Source: Streptomyces sp. RPA4-2 (GTDB lineage: Bacteria; Actinomycetota; Actinomycetes; Streptomycetales; Streptomycetaceae). From it: a DNA stretch of 64,000 nucleotides. Below are positions 41,366-49,927 of the stretch, one piece after another. The DNA lies in NCBI RefSeq assembly GCF_012273515.2, contig NZ_CP050975.2, positions 7,874,001-7,938,000 of the forward strand. The letters run 5' to 3'. The notes beneath the pieces are model-generated. The model was not told the DNA's origin and did not search any database. It worked only from the letters and a program-made list of their open reading frames with translations. Made by a program: the position numbers and the translations under genes. Every line of letters begins with the position of its first letter. Within the stretch, counting starts at the first letter, position 1.

Positions 41366-42634
41366 ATGCACTTCAGAGCGTGGCAACCGGCCCTCGTGCG
41401 GCGGCCGTTCGAGGGCGCGGGCCGCGCCACCGCGTTCCTCTGCGCCGGCATCGCGATCCAGTTCGGCGTGCTGCTGGTCCTGGCGCTGCCATGGATCTAC
41501 TTCGTGCCGACGGCGATGTGGGCCGTGACGGTGGCCGTCGTGGTGCCGTCGGCCGCCGTGGTGCTCGGCGGCCCGCTGCTCACCCGGGTGCAACGGACAC
41601 GTTTCCGCGACCGGCTGGGCGTGGTGGTGCCCGCGCCCGCGGGCCTGGCGGAGCGGCCCGGACGGCAGGGCATCCGGCAGTGGCTGCGCTCGAGTCCGGG
41701 CCGCCGCCAGTTGCGCTACCACCTGTTCGTCGGCCCGCTGTGCGCGCTCGGCGGTCTGCTGGTGCTGGTGCTGTGGGCGGCAGGAGCCGCCGCGGCCTCG
41801 ATCTACGTGTGGCTCTGGGTGACCCCGTGGCAGTGGCGGGTGGAGGACGCGGGATACGCGGTGAAGGATGCCTACGTCACCGTCGCCGGCGTCGCCCTGC
41901 TCTACGCGACGGCCTGGCTGGCGAACGGGCTGGCCCGCCGTGATGCCCGCGCGGCGAACGCGCTGCTCGGGCCGAGCCGCGAGGAGGAACTGACCCGACG
42001 GGTGGCGGACCTCGCCGAGAGCCGCGCCGGCGTGGTCGATGCGGCCGACGCCGAGCGGCGGCGGATCGAGCGTGACCTGCACGACGGCGCACAGCAGCGC
42101 CTGGTGGCGCTCGCCGTCAACCTCGGCCTCGCCAAGGCCACCCTCGGCGACCTGCCGGAGGACGCCCGCAAGGTGATCGACGAGGCGCACCGCGAGGCGA
42201 AGGAGGCCATCTCCGAGCTGAACGACCTCGTACGTGGCCTGCATCCGGCGGTCCTGGAGGACCGCGGGCTCGACGCCGCCCTCTCCGGCGTCGCCGCCCG
42301 ACTTCCCCTGCCGGTCCGTCTGTCGGTAAGCCTTGAGCGGCGCCCGTCGCCCACCGTCGAGGCGGTTGCGTACTTCGTGGTCTCCGAGACCCTGACAAAC
42401 GTGGTCAAGCACGCTCGGGCTTCGCGGGCCGACGTGACCGTCGAACAGACAAGGGGGAGACTGTCGATCGCCATCACGGACGACGGCGTAGGAGGCGCGG
42501 ATCCCTCGGGTGTCTCGGGCACCGGGCTCGCAGGACTCGCCCAGCGTGTCGCGTCCGTCGACGGTACGTTCTCCTGCCGCAGCCCCCTCGGGGGCCCGAC
42601 CGTTGTCACTGTGGAGCTGCCGTGCGCGCCGTGA
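41366..42634 (+). CDS. Sensor histidine kinase (NarL-type partner)
   Basis: 422 aa. An N-terminal membrane sensor with about four segments (residues ~20-190) is followed by a dimerisation/phosphoacceptor helix with H239 in ERDLHDGAQQRLVALAVNLG. The HATPase_c domain has SETLTNVVKHA, DDGVGG and GTGLAGLAQRV. This is the HisKA_3 class, which pairs with LuxR-type regulators. The ATG at 41366 begins the hydrophobic sensor. It overlaps the regulator gene by 13 bases, so the two form one system; the signal is unknown. Confidence 0.93.
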   Translation: MHFRAWQPALVRRPFEGAGRATAFLCAGIAIQFGVLLVLALPWIYFVPTAMWAVTVAVVVPSAAVVLGGPLLTRVQRTRFRDRLGVVVPAPAGLAERPGRQGIRQWLRSSPGRRQLRYHLFVGPLCALGGLLVLVLWAAGAAAASIYVWLWVTPWQWRVEDAGYAVKDAYVTVAGVALLYATAWLANGLARRDARAANALLGPSREEELTRRVADLAESRAGVVDAADAERRRIERDLHDGAQQRLVALAVNLGLAKATLGDLPEDARKVIDEAHREAKEAISELNDLVRGLHPAVLEDRGLDAALSGVAARLPLPVRLSVSLERRPSPTVEAVAYFVVSETLTNVVKHARASRADVTVEQTRGRLSIAITDDGVGGADPSGVSGTGLAGLAQRVASVDGTFSCRSPLGGPTVVTVELPCAP

Positions 42635-43272
42635 TCGCCGAGGATTCCGTCCTGCTGCGGATCGGGGTGGTCAAGGTACTGGAGATGGCCGGCTTCGAGG
42701 TGTGCGCCGAGGCGGCCGACGCGGCAGGGCTGCTGGCAGCGGTCGAAGAGCACCGGCCGGACATTGCCGTGGTCGATGTCCGCATGCCGCCCGGGTTCAC
42801 CGATGAGGGCGTACGGGCCGCTCTCGTGATCCGTCGGCAGTGGCCGGACACCTCCGTGCTGTTGCTGTCGCAGTATGTGGAGGAGCGGTACGCGACCGAT
42901 CTCCTCGCCGCCAACACGTCCGGCGTCGGCTACCTGCTCAAACAACGGATCGCCGACGTGGAGGAGTTCGCGGAGTCGGCCCGCAGGGTCGCGGCCGGCG
43001 GCACCGCGTTGGACCCGCAGGTCGTCGCACAACTGCTGGTGCGTCGCCACAGCGATCCGCTCGACCGGCTGACACCGCGCGAGCGCGAGGTGTTGGAGCT
43101 GATGGCGGGCGGCCGGTCCAACGCCGGGATCGCGGCCGAACTCGTGGTCAGCGACAGCGCGGTCGCGAAGCACATCAACAGCATCTTCACCAAGCTCGAC
43201 CTGCCCAGGGCGGACGCCGACCACCGCCGGGTGCTGGCTGTCCTCCGCTTCCTCGGCGTCGCGAACGCCTAG
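42622..43272 (+). CDS. LuxR/NarL-type response regulator
   Basis: 216 aa. The receiver domain has the acidic pair in VIAEDS, phosphoacceptor D52 in VVDVRMPPG, and the switch Lys in YLLKQRI. The C-terminal LuxR helix-turn-helix reads LTPREREVLELMAGGRSNAGIAAELVVSDSAVAKHINSIFTKLDL. It is the DNA-binding partner of the overlapping kinase. The GTG at 42622 lies inside the kinase gene. Confidence 0.94.
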   Translation: MRAVIAEDSVLLRIGVVKVLEMAGFEVCAEAADAAGLLAAVEEHRPDIAVVDVRMPPGFTDEGVRAALVIRRQWPDTSVLLLSQYVEERYATDLLAANTSGVGYLLKQRIADVEEFAESARRVAAGGTALDPQVVAQLLVRRHSDPLDRLTPREREVLELMAGGRSNAGIAAELVVSDSAVAKHINSIFTKLDLPRADADHRRVLAVLRFLGVANA

Positions 43273-43372
43273 GTGCATTGACCCGCAGGGTTGTTGACGC
43301 GGCCGGGCTGGTTGGGGTGGTTGGAGTTGGTGTGTGCGGCCGGGCCGGAGACGTTGCCCGATGAGCAGTGAA

Positions 43373-43882
43373 TCAGTCCTCGCCCGCGAACTCAGGGGCA
43401 TCAGGGAAGACGGTGGTGCTGAGGTGTCCCGACAGCCAGCCGGCCAGGAACTCGACCGCGCCCACTGGATGGGCGTCGTAGTACCAGCCCCGCGGATTCC
43501 AGCAGACCACCGTCCACTCGTCCGGCGTCCTGTCGGTGAGCCAGCACACGTTGTCCCCGTTGTCGGTTCGCGCCCACGGCAGGAGTCCGCCCGGCTCCGG
43601 GTAGAAGGGGTACGGGCAGGCTTCGGGGTTGCTGTCCCGGAAGCCGCGTTCCTGGTCCAGCAGCCGCTTCGCCGGGCCGACCAGCAGGTCTCGCCCGCCG
43701 AAGGGTGTGAGGGGAGTCAAGAACCCGGCGAAGTGGTAGGCCCCGTAGGCTCCGACCAACTGCTTGAAGTCCGTGGGGAGTTCCAGGCCGAGCACTGACT
43801 CGACCTTGTTCCAGTCCCCGCTCGCCCACAGGGGTCGCGACGGCGGAGGGACGTGACTAACGAGGTCGTCGAATACGGTCAT
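43373..43882 (-). CDS. SMI1/KNR4 (SUKH) family protein
   Basis: 169 aa. WNKVESVLGLELPTDFKQLVGAYGAYHFAGFLTPLTPFG is the N-terminal SUKH core, and LLPWARTDNGDNVCWLTDRTPDEWTVVCWNPRGWYYDAH is the characteristic W-T-D-W segment. Many SUKH proteins are immunity factors against polymorphic nuclease toxins, but no toxin gene is adjacent, so it may be an orphan immunity or a housekeeping relative. The ATG at 43882 fits the domain start. Confidence 0.88.
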   Translation of the reverse strand: MTVFDDLVSHVPPPSRPLWASGDWNKVESVLGLELPTDFKQLVGAYGAYHFAGFLTPLTPFGGRDLLVGPAKRLLDQERGFRDSNPEACPYPFYPEPGGLLPWARTDNGDNVCWLTDRTPDEWTVVCWNPRGWYYDAHPVGAVEFLAGWLSGHLSTTVFPDAPEFAGED

Positions 43883-44052
43883 GGGGTTGAGCCTAGGGTG
43901 ATCGTCGCACCTGATGCCGCCGCCCTCGTCGGGGGCACGAGACGGGACGACCGGAGGACAGCCCAGCAGGACGTCAGTCAGTGATTGGGTCACGACCACC
44001 GGAGACCCGCGTACCACTATGACTGTCAGTGGTGCCTGGAATCCTGGGGCGT

Positions 44053-44328
44053 ATGGACAGGGACGAGGAGTTGCTGCGCGGCCGGGTCTACGGCGTGGAC
44101 CACGACGATCCCCGGCGGGGTCCTCAGCCGGGCCATGTCTACGGCCAACTGGTCGGCGGTCCGCTGGACGGCCTGCTGCTCGACATCACCGGCTGGACAC
44201 CGGAGGAGACGGGCACCGGCGTCGCGCTCGAGACGGAGCTGGGGCGGTTCGGTGCCGGCGGGCGGGCTATATACGACCCGCGCCCCGGCGACGGGACCCG
44301 CTGGGACTGGTCGGGCGACACTCCCTGA
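44053..44328 (+). CDS. Small hypothetical protein, 91 aa
   Basis: Not recognised with certainty. MDRDEELLRGRVYGVDHDDPRRGPQPGHVYGQLVGGPLDGLLLDITGWT shows the HVYGQLVGGPLDGLLLDI pattern common in small, acidic actinobacterial proteins of unknown role. The frame ends WDWSGDTP. Codon use is coding-like. It lies between the SUKH gene and the manganese riboswitch; no link is evident. Confidence 0.65.
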   Translation: MDRDEELLRGRVYGVDHDDPRRGPQPGHVYGQLVGGPLDGLLLDITGWTPEETGTGVALETELGRFGAGGRAIYDPRPGDGTRWDWSGDTP

Positions 44329-44454
44329 CCGCGATCGCGGCCTCGCCCGAGCCGACAGGGCGCCCGGCGACGCCCGGCGACGCCCGCCCGTGCCTGCGGC
44401 GTGACCAGGCTCCCTGGCGGCCGGGACGGGCGGCGAGGATCGCCTGTTAGGGTG

Positions 44455-44575
44455 AATGGCAGCGAAGGGGAGTAGTCCCGAGAACCGCTGGTCGACACAC
44501 TGGGCACCCTAGGGAGCCCCGGCCACCGGGCCACCGCACGCAGTGCGGGGCGGACGAGACCTTCGGCCAGGCATG
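44455..44575 (+). ncRNA. yybP-ykoY manganese riboswitch
   Basis: The two conserved loops of the element are present: GAAGGGGAGTAG at 44464-44475 and GACGAGACCTTCGG at 44553-44566. They are held by an outer TGGC (44457-44460)/GCCA (44566-44569) pairing and by internal hairpins (e.g. CCCGGCCACC). These loops form the Mn2+ site in known structures. A GGCCCC/GGGGCC hairpin follows at 44580-44602 as the likely expression platform. The controlled gene is the GDT1-family transporter at 44692, a usual client of this riboswitch. Confidence 0.88.
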
Positions 44576-44579
44576 ACCA

Positions 44580-44602
44580 GGCCCCGCACGTCCGTGGGGG
44601 CC
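44580..44602 (+). terminator. Expression-platform hairpin of the riboswitch
   Basis: GGCCCC-GCACG and CGTG-GGGGCC form an imperfect 10-bp stem directly after the aptamer. It could terminate transcription when no metal is bound. Confidence 0.5.
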
Positions 44603-44691
44603 GCTCCGTCGTGCCGGGCCGAGTGGTTCCTCCCGTCGCCCCGTGGGTGCCGTACGAGCCGTCGGCCCGGCCCCCAGCAGAAAGCAAGGGA

Positions 44692-45273
44692 ATGACCTTC
44701 GACCCCCTGGCGCTCATCACCGCCTTCGGGCTGATCTTCCTCGCGGAGCTCCCTGACAAGACCATGTTCGCCTCACTGGCCATGGGCACCAGGATGCGGC
44801 CGCTGTACGTGTGGTTCGGCACCTCCACCGCCTTCCTCGTGCATGTCGCCATCGCCGTCGGCGCCGGCAGTCTGCTCGGCATGCTTCCGGGCATGGCCGT
44901 CAAGCTCGTCTCCGCCGCCCTGTTCGTGTTCGGCGCGTTCGTCCTGCTGCGTGGGGGAGACGATGACGACGAGGACGGCACCGCGAAGACCGTGACCGGC
45001 TTCTGGCCCGTCTACACCACCGCCTTCATGGCCGTCTTCATCAGCGAATGGGGAGACCTCACCCAGATCACCACGGCCAACCTGGCCGCCACCAACGGCT
45101 GGCTGCCCACCGCCATCGGCTCGGCCCTCGCCCTGATGTCGGTCTCCGCGCTCGCTCTGCTGGTGGGCCGTTTCATCGCCCAGCGCGTCCCTCTGAAGAA
45201 CGTCCAGCGCATCGGCGCCGCGTGCATGGCCGGACTCGCCGTCTGGACCCTGGTCGAAGCCTTCACCGGCTGA
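44692..45273 (+). CDS. TMEM165/GDT1-family cation transporter, manganese-regulated
   Basis: 193 aa with six membrane segments in two homologous halves. Each half carries the family motif: ELPDKTMFASLAMGTRMRPLYVWFGT in the first and SEWGDLTQITTANLAA in the second (E-x-G-D and its variant). The family moves Mn2+ and Ca2+ by proton exchange. Behind a yybP-ykoY riboswitch the likely task is Mn2+ export when the metal is in excess. The ATG at 44692 follows AAGGG. A central DDDDED loop is acidic. Confidence 0.93.
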   Translation: MTFDPLALITAFGLIFLAELPDKTMFASLAMGTRMRPLYVWFGTSTAFLVHVAIAVGAGSLLGMLPGMAVKLVSAALFVFGAFVLLRGGDDDDEDGTAKTVTGFWPVYTTAFMAVFISEWGDLTQITTANLAATNGWLPTAIGSALALMSVSALALLVGRFIAQRVPLKNVQRIGAACMAGLAVWTLVEAFTG

Positions 45274-45380
45274 GGCTCCCGCACCGCCGGCGATGCCACG
45301 GGACACCGACCGGGGCTCGGGCGGCCGGTTGTCCAGGAACGGCTGGTCCAGGGGGGTGTTGTCGGGACTCGTGTCCGGGC

Positions 45381-45911
45381 TCACCCCCCCGCCGGAGTCG
45401 CCCGCACCCCTGACCAGGAACGGGGCCGGCGGCCGGAGGCGGACACGCGGTCCGGGTCGCGGTCCCCGGGCCCCTGTCCGAGCATCCGGAAGACGGGTGG
45501 GGCGTGGTGGGCGGACGGCAGGGTGATCGGCGCGAACGCGGCGTAGACATGGCCGATGCCACGTCGCTCGGCCACCGAACGGGCGGCGACGGCCGGCGCC
45601 CCGCCGGCCACGACGGCGTCGCAGCCCTCGGCGGCCGCACCGACCGCCTCGAACTGCACGGCCACCGTGTCCTCGATCATCCGGCGCCGCTGTCCGGGCG
45701 TGGGGACGGTTCCGGCACTCCGCCGCGCGGTTCCGCGCAATTCGGGTCCGACGGACACGTACGCAATTCCCAGCGATTCGGCCCAGCCGCGGAAGTCGGG
45801 AGGTGCGCACACCACGGCGTCCTGCCCCATTTCCTTCAATCGCACGGCCGGCGCCACGACTGGCTGGACTTCCCCACGCGACCCGATCGTGGACAACAGA
45901 AAGCGCATCGT
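45381..45911 (-). pseudogene. C-terminally truncated MGT-type glycosyltransferase
   Basis: 176 aa against about 400 in the family. The N-terminal Rossmann half is intact: MRFLLSTIGSRGEVQPVVA, LKEMGQDAVVCAPPDFRGWAESLGIAYVSVG, CDAVVAGGAPAVAARSVAERRGIGHVYAAFAPI, and LPSAHHAPPVFRMLG. After residue ~145 the sequence becomes non-homologous and stops. The C-terminal half that binds the sugar nucleotide, including the HGGAGT motif, is absent. The ATG at 45911 follows GGGAG, so a half-protein may be made but should be inactive. Confidence 0.75.
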
Positions 45912-46355
45912 TCTCCCGTCCCACGCCGGACGTCCGGCGCACAGGAAGCGATTTTCACCCCTTATGGGGGCCTTGCGGTAAGATCCCCTGTCTGCTGTAC
46001 GGTAATAGTGGCGGGGAAAGCGGGCTGCTGTATCGAGACAGTTTCCCCGCGTCGACTTTCCGCGCTGGACTTCCGTACGTCGATTCCCTCCGGATGCCGA
46101 AATTCGCGCGTCCTCGGAAAGCGGCGGAAATTCGTCAGCGACCTGAGGGCGTGTTCCTCGTGGCGCCAGGAAGATCCCGTGCCGCCGACGCCGTACGAGC
46201 ACCGGATCCCGGCAGACGGAACGCGGAGACCCGTCCGGACCTGGTGATGCCGTGGCCGCAGGCGAGGAGACCTGACGTCGCGCGTTCGCGCCGGGCACAG
46301 GCATACTCGGGGCCCTGCGGGCGCATCGGCGTCCGCTGGCAGCAGGAGGTGGGCG
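45912..46355. other. Intergenic stretch before the LacI gene
   Basis: No gene is recognised. It should contain the LacI promoter; I see no operator-like palindrome near the start of the LacI gene. Confidence 0.4.
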
Positions 46356-47363
46356 ATGGTGTCGTCGTCGGTGTCGGGGGAGCCCCGGAAAGTCACGATC
46401 CATGACGTCGCCCGGTCCGCCGGGGTGTCCCGGCAGACCGTGTCGAGGGCACTGAACGACAAGGACGAGATCGACGGTTCCACCAAACAGCGCGTCCTCG
46501 ACGCCGCCCGCGCGCTCGGATACCGGCCGAGCCGGTTCGCCCGCGGTCTGGTCCGGCAGGACACCACCACCATCGGGCTGGTCATACCCGACCTGCTCAA
46601 CCCCTTCTTCACCGAGGTCGCGGCGGCCGCGCTGGAAGCGGCCCGGGCGCGCGGCTGGCACGTGGTCGTGTACGACACCGCGGACAGGGCCGAAGAGGAA
46701 CGCGGCACACTCCAGGTGATCAGCTCGCAAGTGGACGCGGTCGTCGGATACTTCAGCTGCCCCGAGGACGAACTCCAGCTGTTCACCCGTGGCATGCCGG
46801 TGGTGCTCATCGGCCGTGAGCATCACACCGCGCGCTTCAGTTCGATCCGGATCGACGGCGAGGAGGGCGTCCACGCCGCGGTCGCGCATCTGGTCGCGGC
46901 GGGGCACACACGGATCGGCATGCTCGACCACCACGGTCGTGTCGACCCCAGCATCCGGCGCGAGTGGTTCACGACCGCCGCGGTGTCGCACGGGATCGAC
47001 GCCGACGTGGTCGTCGGCGCCGACCAGTCGGCCGACGGCGGTGGAGCGGCGCTCAGGGCCCTGCTCTACGCCCATCCCGACGTCACCGCGGTGTTCACCT
47101 TCAACGACATCATCGCGATCGGCGTCCTGCGCGAGGCACGCCGGCTCGGCAGGAGCGTGCCGCAGGATCTGGCCGTGATCGGCTTCGACGGCCTGCAACT
47201 GGGCGCGCTCGTCGAACCCCCGCTCGCCAGCGTCGCCCTGGACACGCGCAAGCTCGGCGCGCTCGCCATCGAGCAGGTCGCACGGCTGCTGACCGGAGCG
47301 GACCCGCTGGCGGAGGACGAGCTCGTCGTCCGCGCCGAGCTGCGGCTCGGCGGGTCCGCTTAA
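46356..47363 (+). CDS. LacI-family transcriptional regulator
   Basis: 335 aa. The DNA-binding headpiece is VTIHDVARSAGVSRQTVSRALNDKDEIDGSTKQRVLDAARALGYRPS with a hinge helix SRFARGLVRQ. The sugar-binding part resembles periplasmic binding proteins (TTTIGLVIPDLLNPFF, VTAVFTFNDIIAIGVLREA, DLAVIGFDGLQLGAL). The ATG at 46356 follows AGGAGGTG. It stands directly upstream of the second sugar ABC operon, and the 36-bp palindrome at 47447 is its probable target. Confidence 0.93.
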   Translation: MVSSSVSGEPRKVTIHDVARSAGVSRQTVSRALNDKDEIDGSTKQRVLDAARALGYRPSRFARGLVRQDTTTIGLVIPDLLNPFFTEVAAAALEAARARGWHVVVYDTADRAEEERGTLQVISSQVDAVVGYFSCPEDELQLFTRGMPVVLIGREHHTARFSSIRIDGEEGVHAAVAHLVAAGHTRIGMLDHHGRVDPSIRREWFTTAAVSHGIDADVVVGADQSADGGGAALRALLYAHPDVTAVFTFNDIIAIGVLREARRLGRSVPQDLAVIGFDGLQLGALVEPPLASVALDTRKLGALAIEQVARLLTGADPLAEDELVVRAELRLGGSA

Positions 47364-47393
47364 CCTGCCGGACTCGTGCACGACTCGAAAGTC

Positions 47394-47423
47394 TTGACAC
47401 TCGAACACGCCGGAGCGCACACT
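47394..47423 (+). promoter_or_regulatory. Predicted promoter of the second sugar operon
   Basis: TTGACA at 47394-47399 is clear. A weak -10 (CACACT) lies 18 bases downstream at 47418-47423. The operator follows about 24 bases later. Confidence 0.45.
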
Positions 47424-47446
47424 TCCGAACACTTCACCGCGTTCCC

Positions 47447-47482
47447 GTGAGCGCTCCCGTGAACGTTCACGGGAACGCTCAC
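47447..47482. promoter_or_regulatory. 36-bp LacI-type operator palindrome
   Basis: Two 18-bp arms (GTGAGCGCTCCCGTGAAC and GTTCACGGGAACGCTCAC) are inverted copies with one mismatch. The centre TGAACGTTCA is a LacI-type site, and the flanks GTGAGCGCTCCC and GGGAACGCTCAC are themselves operator-like. Three overlapping sites may bind the regulator cooperatively. Confidence 0.8.
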
Positions 47483-47637
47483 GGGGCGCGTTGCAAGGTT
47501 GCTGAGTCCCACCACGGCGCCCGGCGTTCAGCGCCGACACCGTGATGTCCCACCATTCCAACCAGAAGGCTTCACGCCTGAGGTGTCAACGTCGACCCGC
47601 CTAGCGCCGTCGCTAGTCGTTCTCTGGAACGGAAGAT

Positions 47638-48972
47638 ATGAGCAACACAGTCACGCGCATCCGCCTCGCCGTCGTCGCCGCGGCAGCCGGCGTCGCCGTA
47701 CTCGCCGGGTGCTCCTCGCCCGCTCCGTCGAGTGATGCATCCGCGGCCTCCTGCGAGCCCGCGAAGGGCAAGGTCACCCTCCAGTACTGGAACACCGTTC
47801 CGGGCATGGACAAGGTCGTCGCCCTGTGGAACAAGAAGAACCCGGACATCCAGGTTCAGATGAAGAACATCTCCAACGACCAGTACGGCACCATCGGCAA
47901 CGCCCTCAAGGCGGGCAAGGCGCCGGAGCTCGCCCAGGTCGGATACGACGAACTTCCCTTCCTGCGCACCCAGAACGCCTTCGTGGACGCCTCGGCCTGC
48001 TCGGCGGCCACGGCGGCCAAGTCGAAGTTCGTGCCCTGGACCTGGTCCCAGTCCAGCTTCGGCGGCACCGGCGTGTTCGCGCTCCCGCAGGACACCGGCC
48101 CGATGGCGCTCTACGTGCGCAGCGACATCTTCAAGAAGCACGGTCTGGACATCCCCAAGACCTGGGACGACTACGCGGCGGACGCGCAGAAGCTGCACAA
48201 GGCGGACCCCGGACTCAGCATCACCTTCTTCGATCCGAACAACGCCGAGGCGTTCAACGGACTGCTCTGGCAGAACAGCGCCCAGATGTACAAGTACTCC
48301 GGTGACAAGTGGCACGTCTCGGTCGCGTCCGACCAGAGCAAGCAGGTCGCCGACTACTGGCAGAAGCTGATCGACGCCAAGCTGGTGCGCACCGACCTCG
48401 CGCACGGTTCGACCCAGATGTACACGGCGTACCAGAAGAACCAGATCGCCAGCTACGTCGGCGCCGCCTGGGGCTACAGCATGTTCCGCGACAACCTGCC
48501 CGACCAGGCCGGCAAGTGGTCCATCGTCCCGATGCCGACCTGGGGTGCGAACGCCGCGTCCGGTGACTGGGGCGGTTCCACCGTCGCGTTCATGAAGGGC
48601 AACAAGCACCTGTACGAGTCGGTCAAGTTCAACTCCTGGCTGAACACCGACCCGGAGGCCCTCGCGCTGGAGAACAAGCTGGGCGGCCTCTACCCGGCGG
48701 CCACCGCCGGTTCGAAGCTTCCCGCGCTCTCGCAGGGTGTCCCTTACTACAACAACGAGAAGATCTTCGACGTCTTCGCCGACTCGTCCAAGAACATCGA
48801 CACCGACTTCTCCTGGGGCCCCACCCAGAAGACGGTGAACCTGTCGCTCCAGGACGCGATGGCCAAGGCGGCGGCGGGCAGCGGCACCCTCAGTGACGCG
48901 CTCTCGGCCGCCCAGGCGACCGCGCTGAAGTCGATGAAGGATCAGGCGATCCCGGCGACCGCGGGCAAGTGA
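47638..48972 (+). CDS. ABC transporter sugar-binding lipoprotein
   Basis: 444 aa family 1 solute-binding protein. The signal peptide ends in lipobox VLAGC. VTLQYWNTVPGMDKVVALWNKKNPDIQVQMKNI and APELAQVGYDELPFLRTQ are typical. It delivers an oligosaccharide to the two permeases that follow. The enzymes downstream suggest a mannose- or galactose-containing ligand. The ATG at 47638 has GGAAG close upstream, and the leader from the operator is long (~155 bases). Confidence 0.94.
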   Translation: MSNTVTRIRLAVVAAAAGVAVLAGCSSPAPSSDASAASCEPAKGKVTLQYWNTVPGMDKVVALWNKKNPDIQVQMKNISNDQYGTIGNALKAGKAPELAQVGYDELPFLRTQNAFVDASACSAATAAKSKFVPWTWSQSSFGGTGVFALPQDTGPMALYVRSDIFKKHGLDIPKTWDDYAADAQKLHKADPGLSITFFDPNNAEAFNGLLWQNSAQMYKYSGDKWHVSVASDQSKQVADYWQKLIDAKLVRTDLAHGSTQMYTAYQKNQIASYVGAAWGYSMFRDNLPDQAGKWSIVPMPTWGANAASGDWGGSTVAFMKGNKHLYESVKFNSWLNTDPEALALENKLGGLYPAATAGSKLPALSQGVPYYNNEKIFDVFADSSKNIDTDFSWGPTQKTVNLSLQDAMAKAAAGSGTLSDALSAAQATALKSMKDQAIPATAGK

Positions 48973-48979
48973 CCAGGGA

Positions 48980-49927
48980 ATGACTGACATCGCACCCCGC
49001 GCGACCCGCGTGGTGGCGTCTACGGGGGGCCGCCGCCGTCACCGCGGCGGCGGCCCCCGGGGCCGCACCATCGCCGCGTTCCTGACCCCGTTCTTCCTCC
49101 CGTTCGTGCTGTTCTACCTGGTCCCCGTCGGCTACGCGATCTGGCAGAGCTTCCTCGTCGTGCGCCGCACCGGAGGCCAGTACGGCACGTCGTACACGAC
49201 CTTCGGCGGCTTCGAGCAGTACACGAAGGTGTTCCAGAACGACGAGTTCTGGTCCAGCATCGGACGCATCGGCCTGTTCGGCGTCGTGCAGGTCCCGGTC
49301 ATGCTGTTCGTCGCGCTGATCATGGCACTCCTGCTCGACACCCCGTTGCTGAAGCTCAAGTCGTTCTTCCGCATCACGGCGTTCATGCCGTACGCCGTTC
49401 CCGGTGTCATCGCGGCGATCATGTGGTCCTACCTGTACTCGCCGCAGATCAGCCCCCTGGTCGACGGGCTGAAGAGCGTCGGTCTCCACCCCGACTTCCT
49501 CGGTCCGGGCGCCGTGCTCTGGTCGGCGGCGAACGTCTCCACCTGGCTCTGGACCGGCTACAACATGCTGATCATGTTCTCGGCACTGCAGTCGATCCCG
49601 CAGGAGCTGTACGAAGCCGCCAAGCTCGACGGGGCGAGCAACTGGGCGATCGCGTGGCAGATCAAGGTCCCGATCATCGCCCCGTCGATCATCCTCACCA
49701 CGGTGTTCTCGATCATCGGCACCCTGCAGCTCTACGCCGAGCCGGCCGTCCTGCGGCAGATCTCCTCGAACATCTCCAGCACGTACACACCGAACATGCT
49801 CGCGTATGCGGTGGCCTCCGGAAACAACTACCAGCAGGCAGCAGCGATCTCCGTGGTCATCGCCGTCATCACCTTCGTCCTGAGCTTCGGTTTCATGCGA
49901 CTGACCTCGAAGAAGGCCGGACTGTGA
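48980..49927 (+). CDS. ABC transporter sugar permease (MalF type)
   Basis: 315 aa with six membrane segments after a basic N-terminus. The EAA loop reads LYEAAKLDGASNWAIAWQIKVPIIAPS. It starts seven bases after the binding-protein stop and overlaps the next permease by four bases (GTGA). Confidence 0.94.
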   Translation: MTDIAPRATRVVASTGGRRRHRGGGPRGRTIAAFLTPFFLPFVLFYLVPVGYAIWQSFLVVRRTGGQYGTSYTTFGGFEQYTKVFQNDEFWSSIGRIGLFGVVQVPVMLFVALIMALLLDTPLLKLKSFFRITAFMPYAVPGVIAAIMWSYLYSPQISPLVDGLKSVGLHPDFLGPGAVLWSAANVSTWLWTGYNMLIMFSALQSIPQELYEAAKLDGASNWAIAWQIKVPIIAPSIILTTVFSIIGTLQLYAEPAVLRQISSNISSTYTPNMLAYAVASGNNYQQAAAISVVIAVITFVLSFGFMRLTSKKAGL

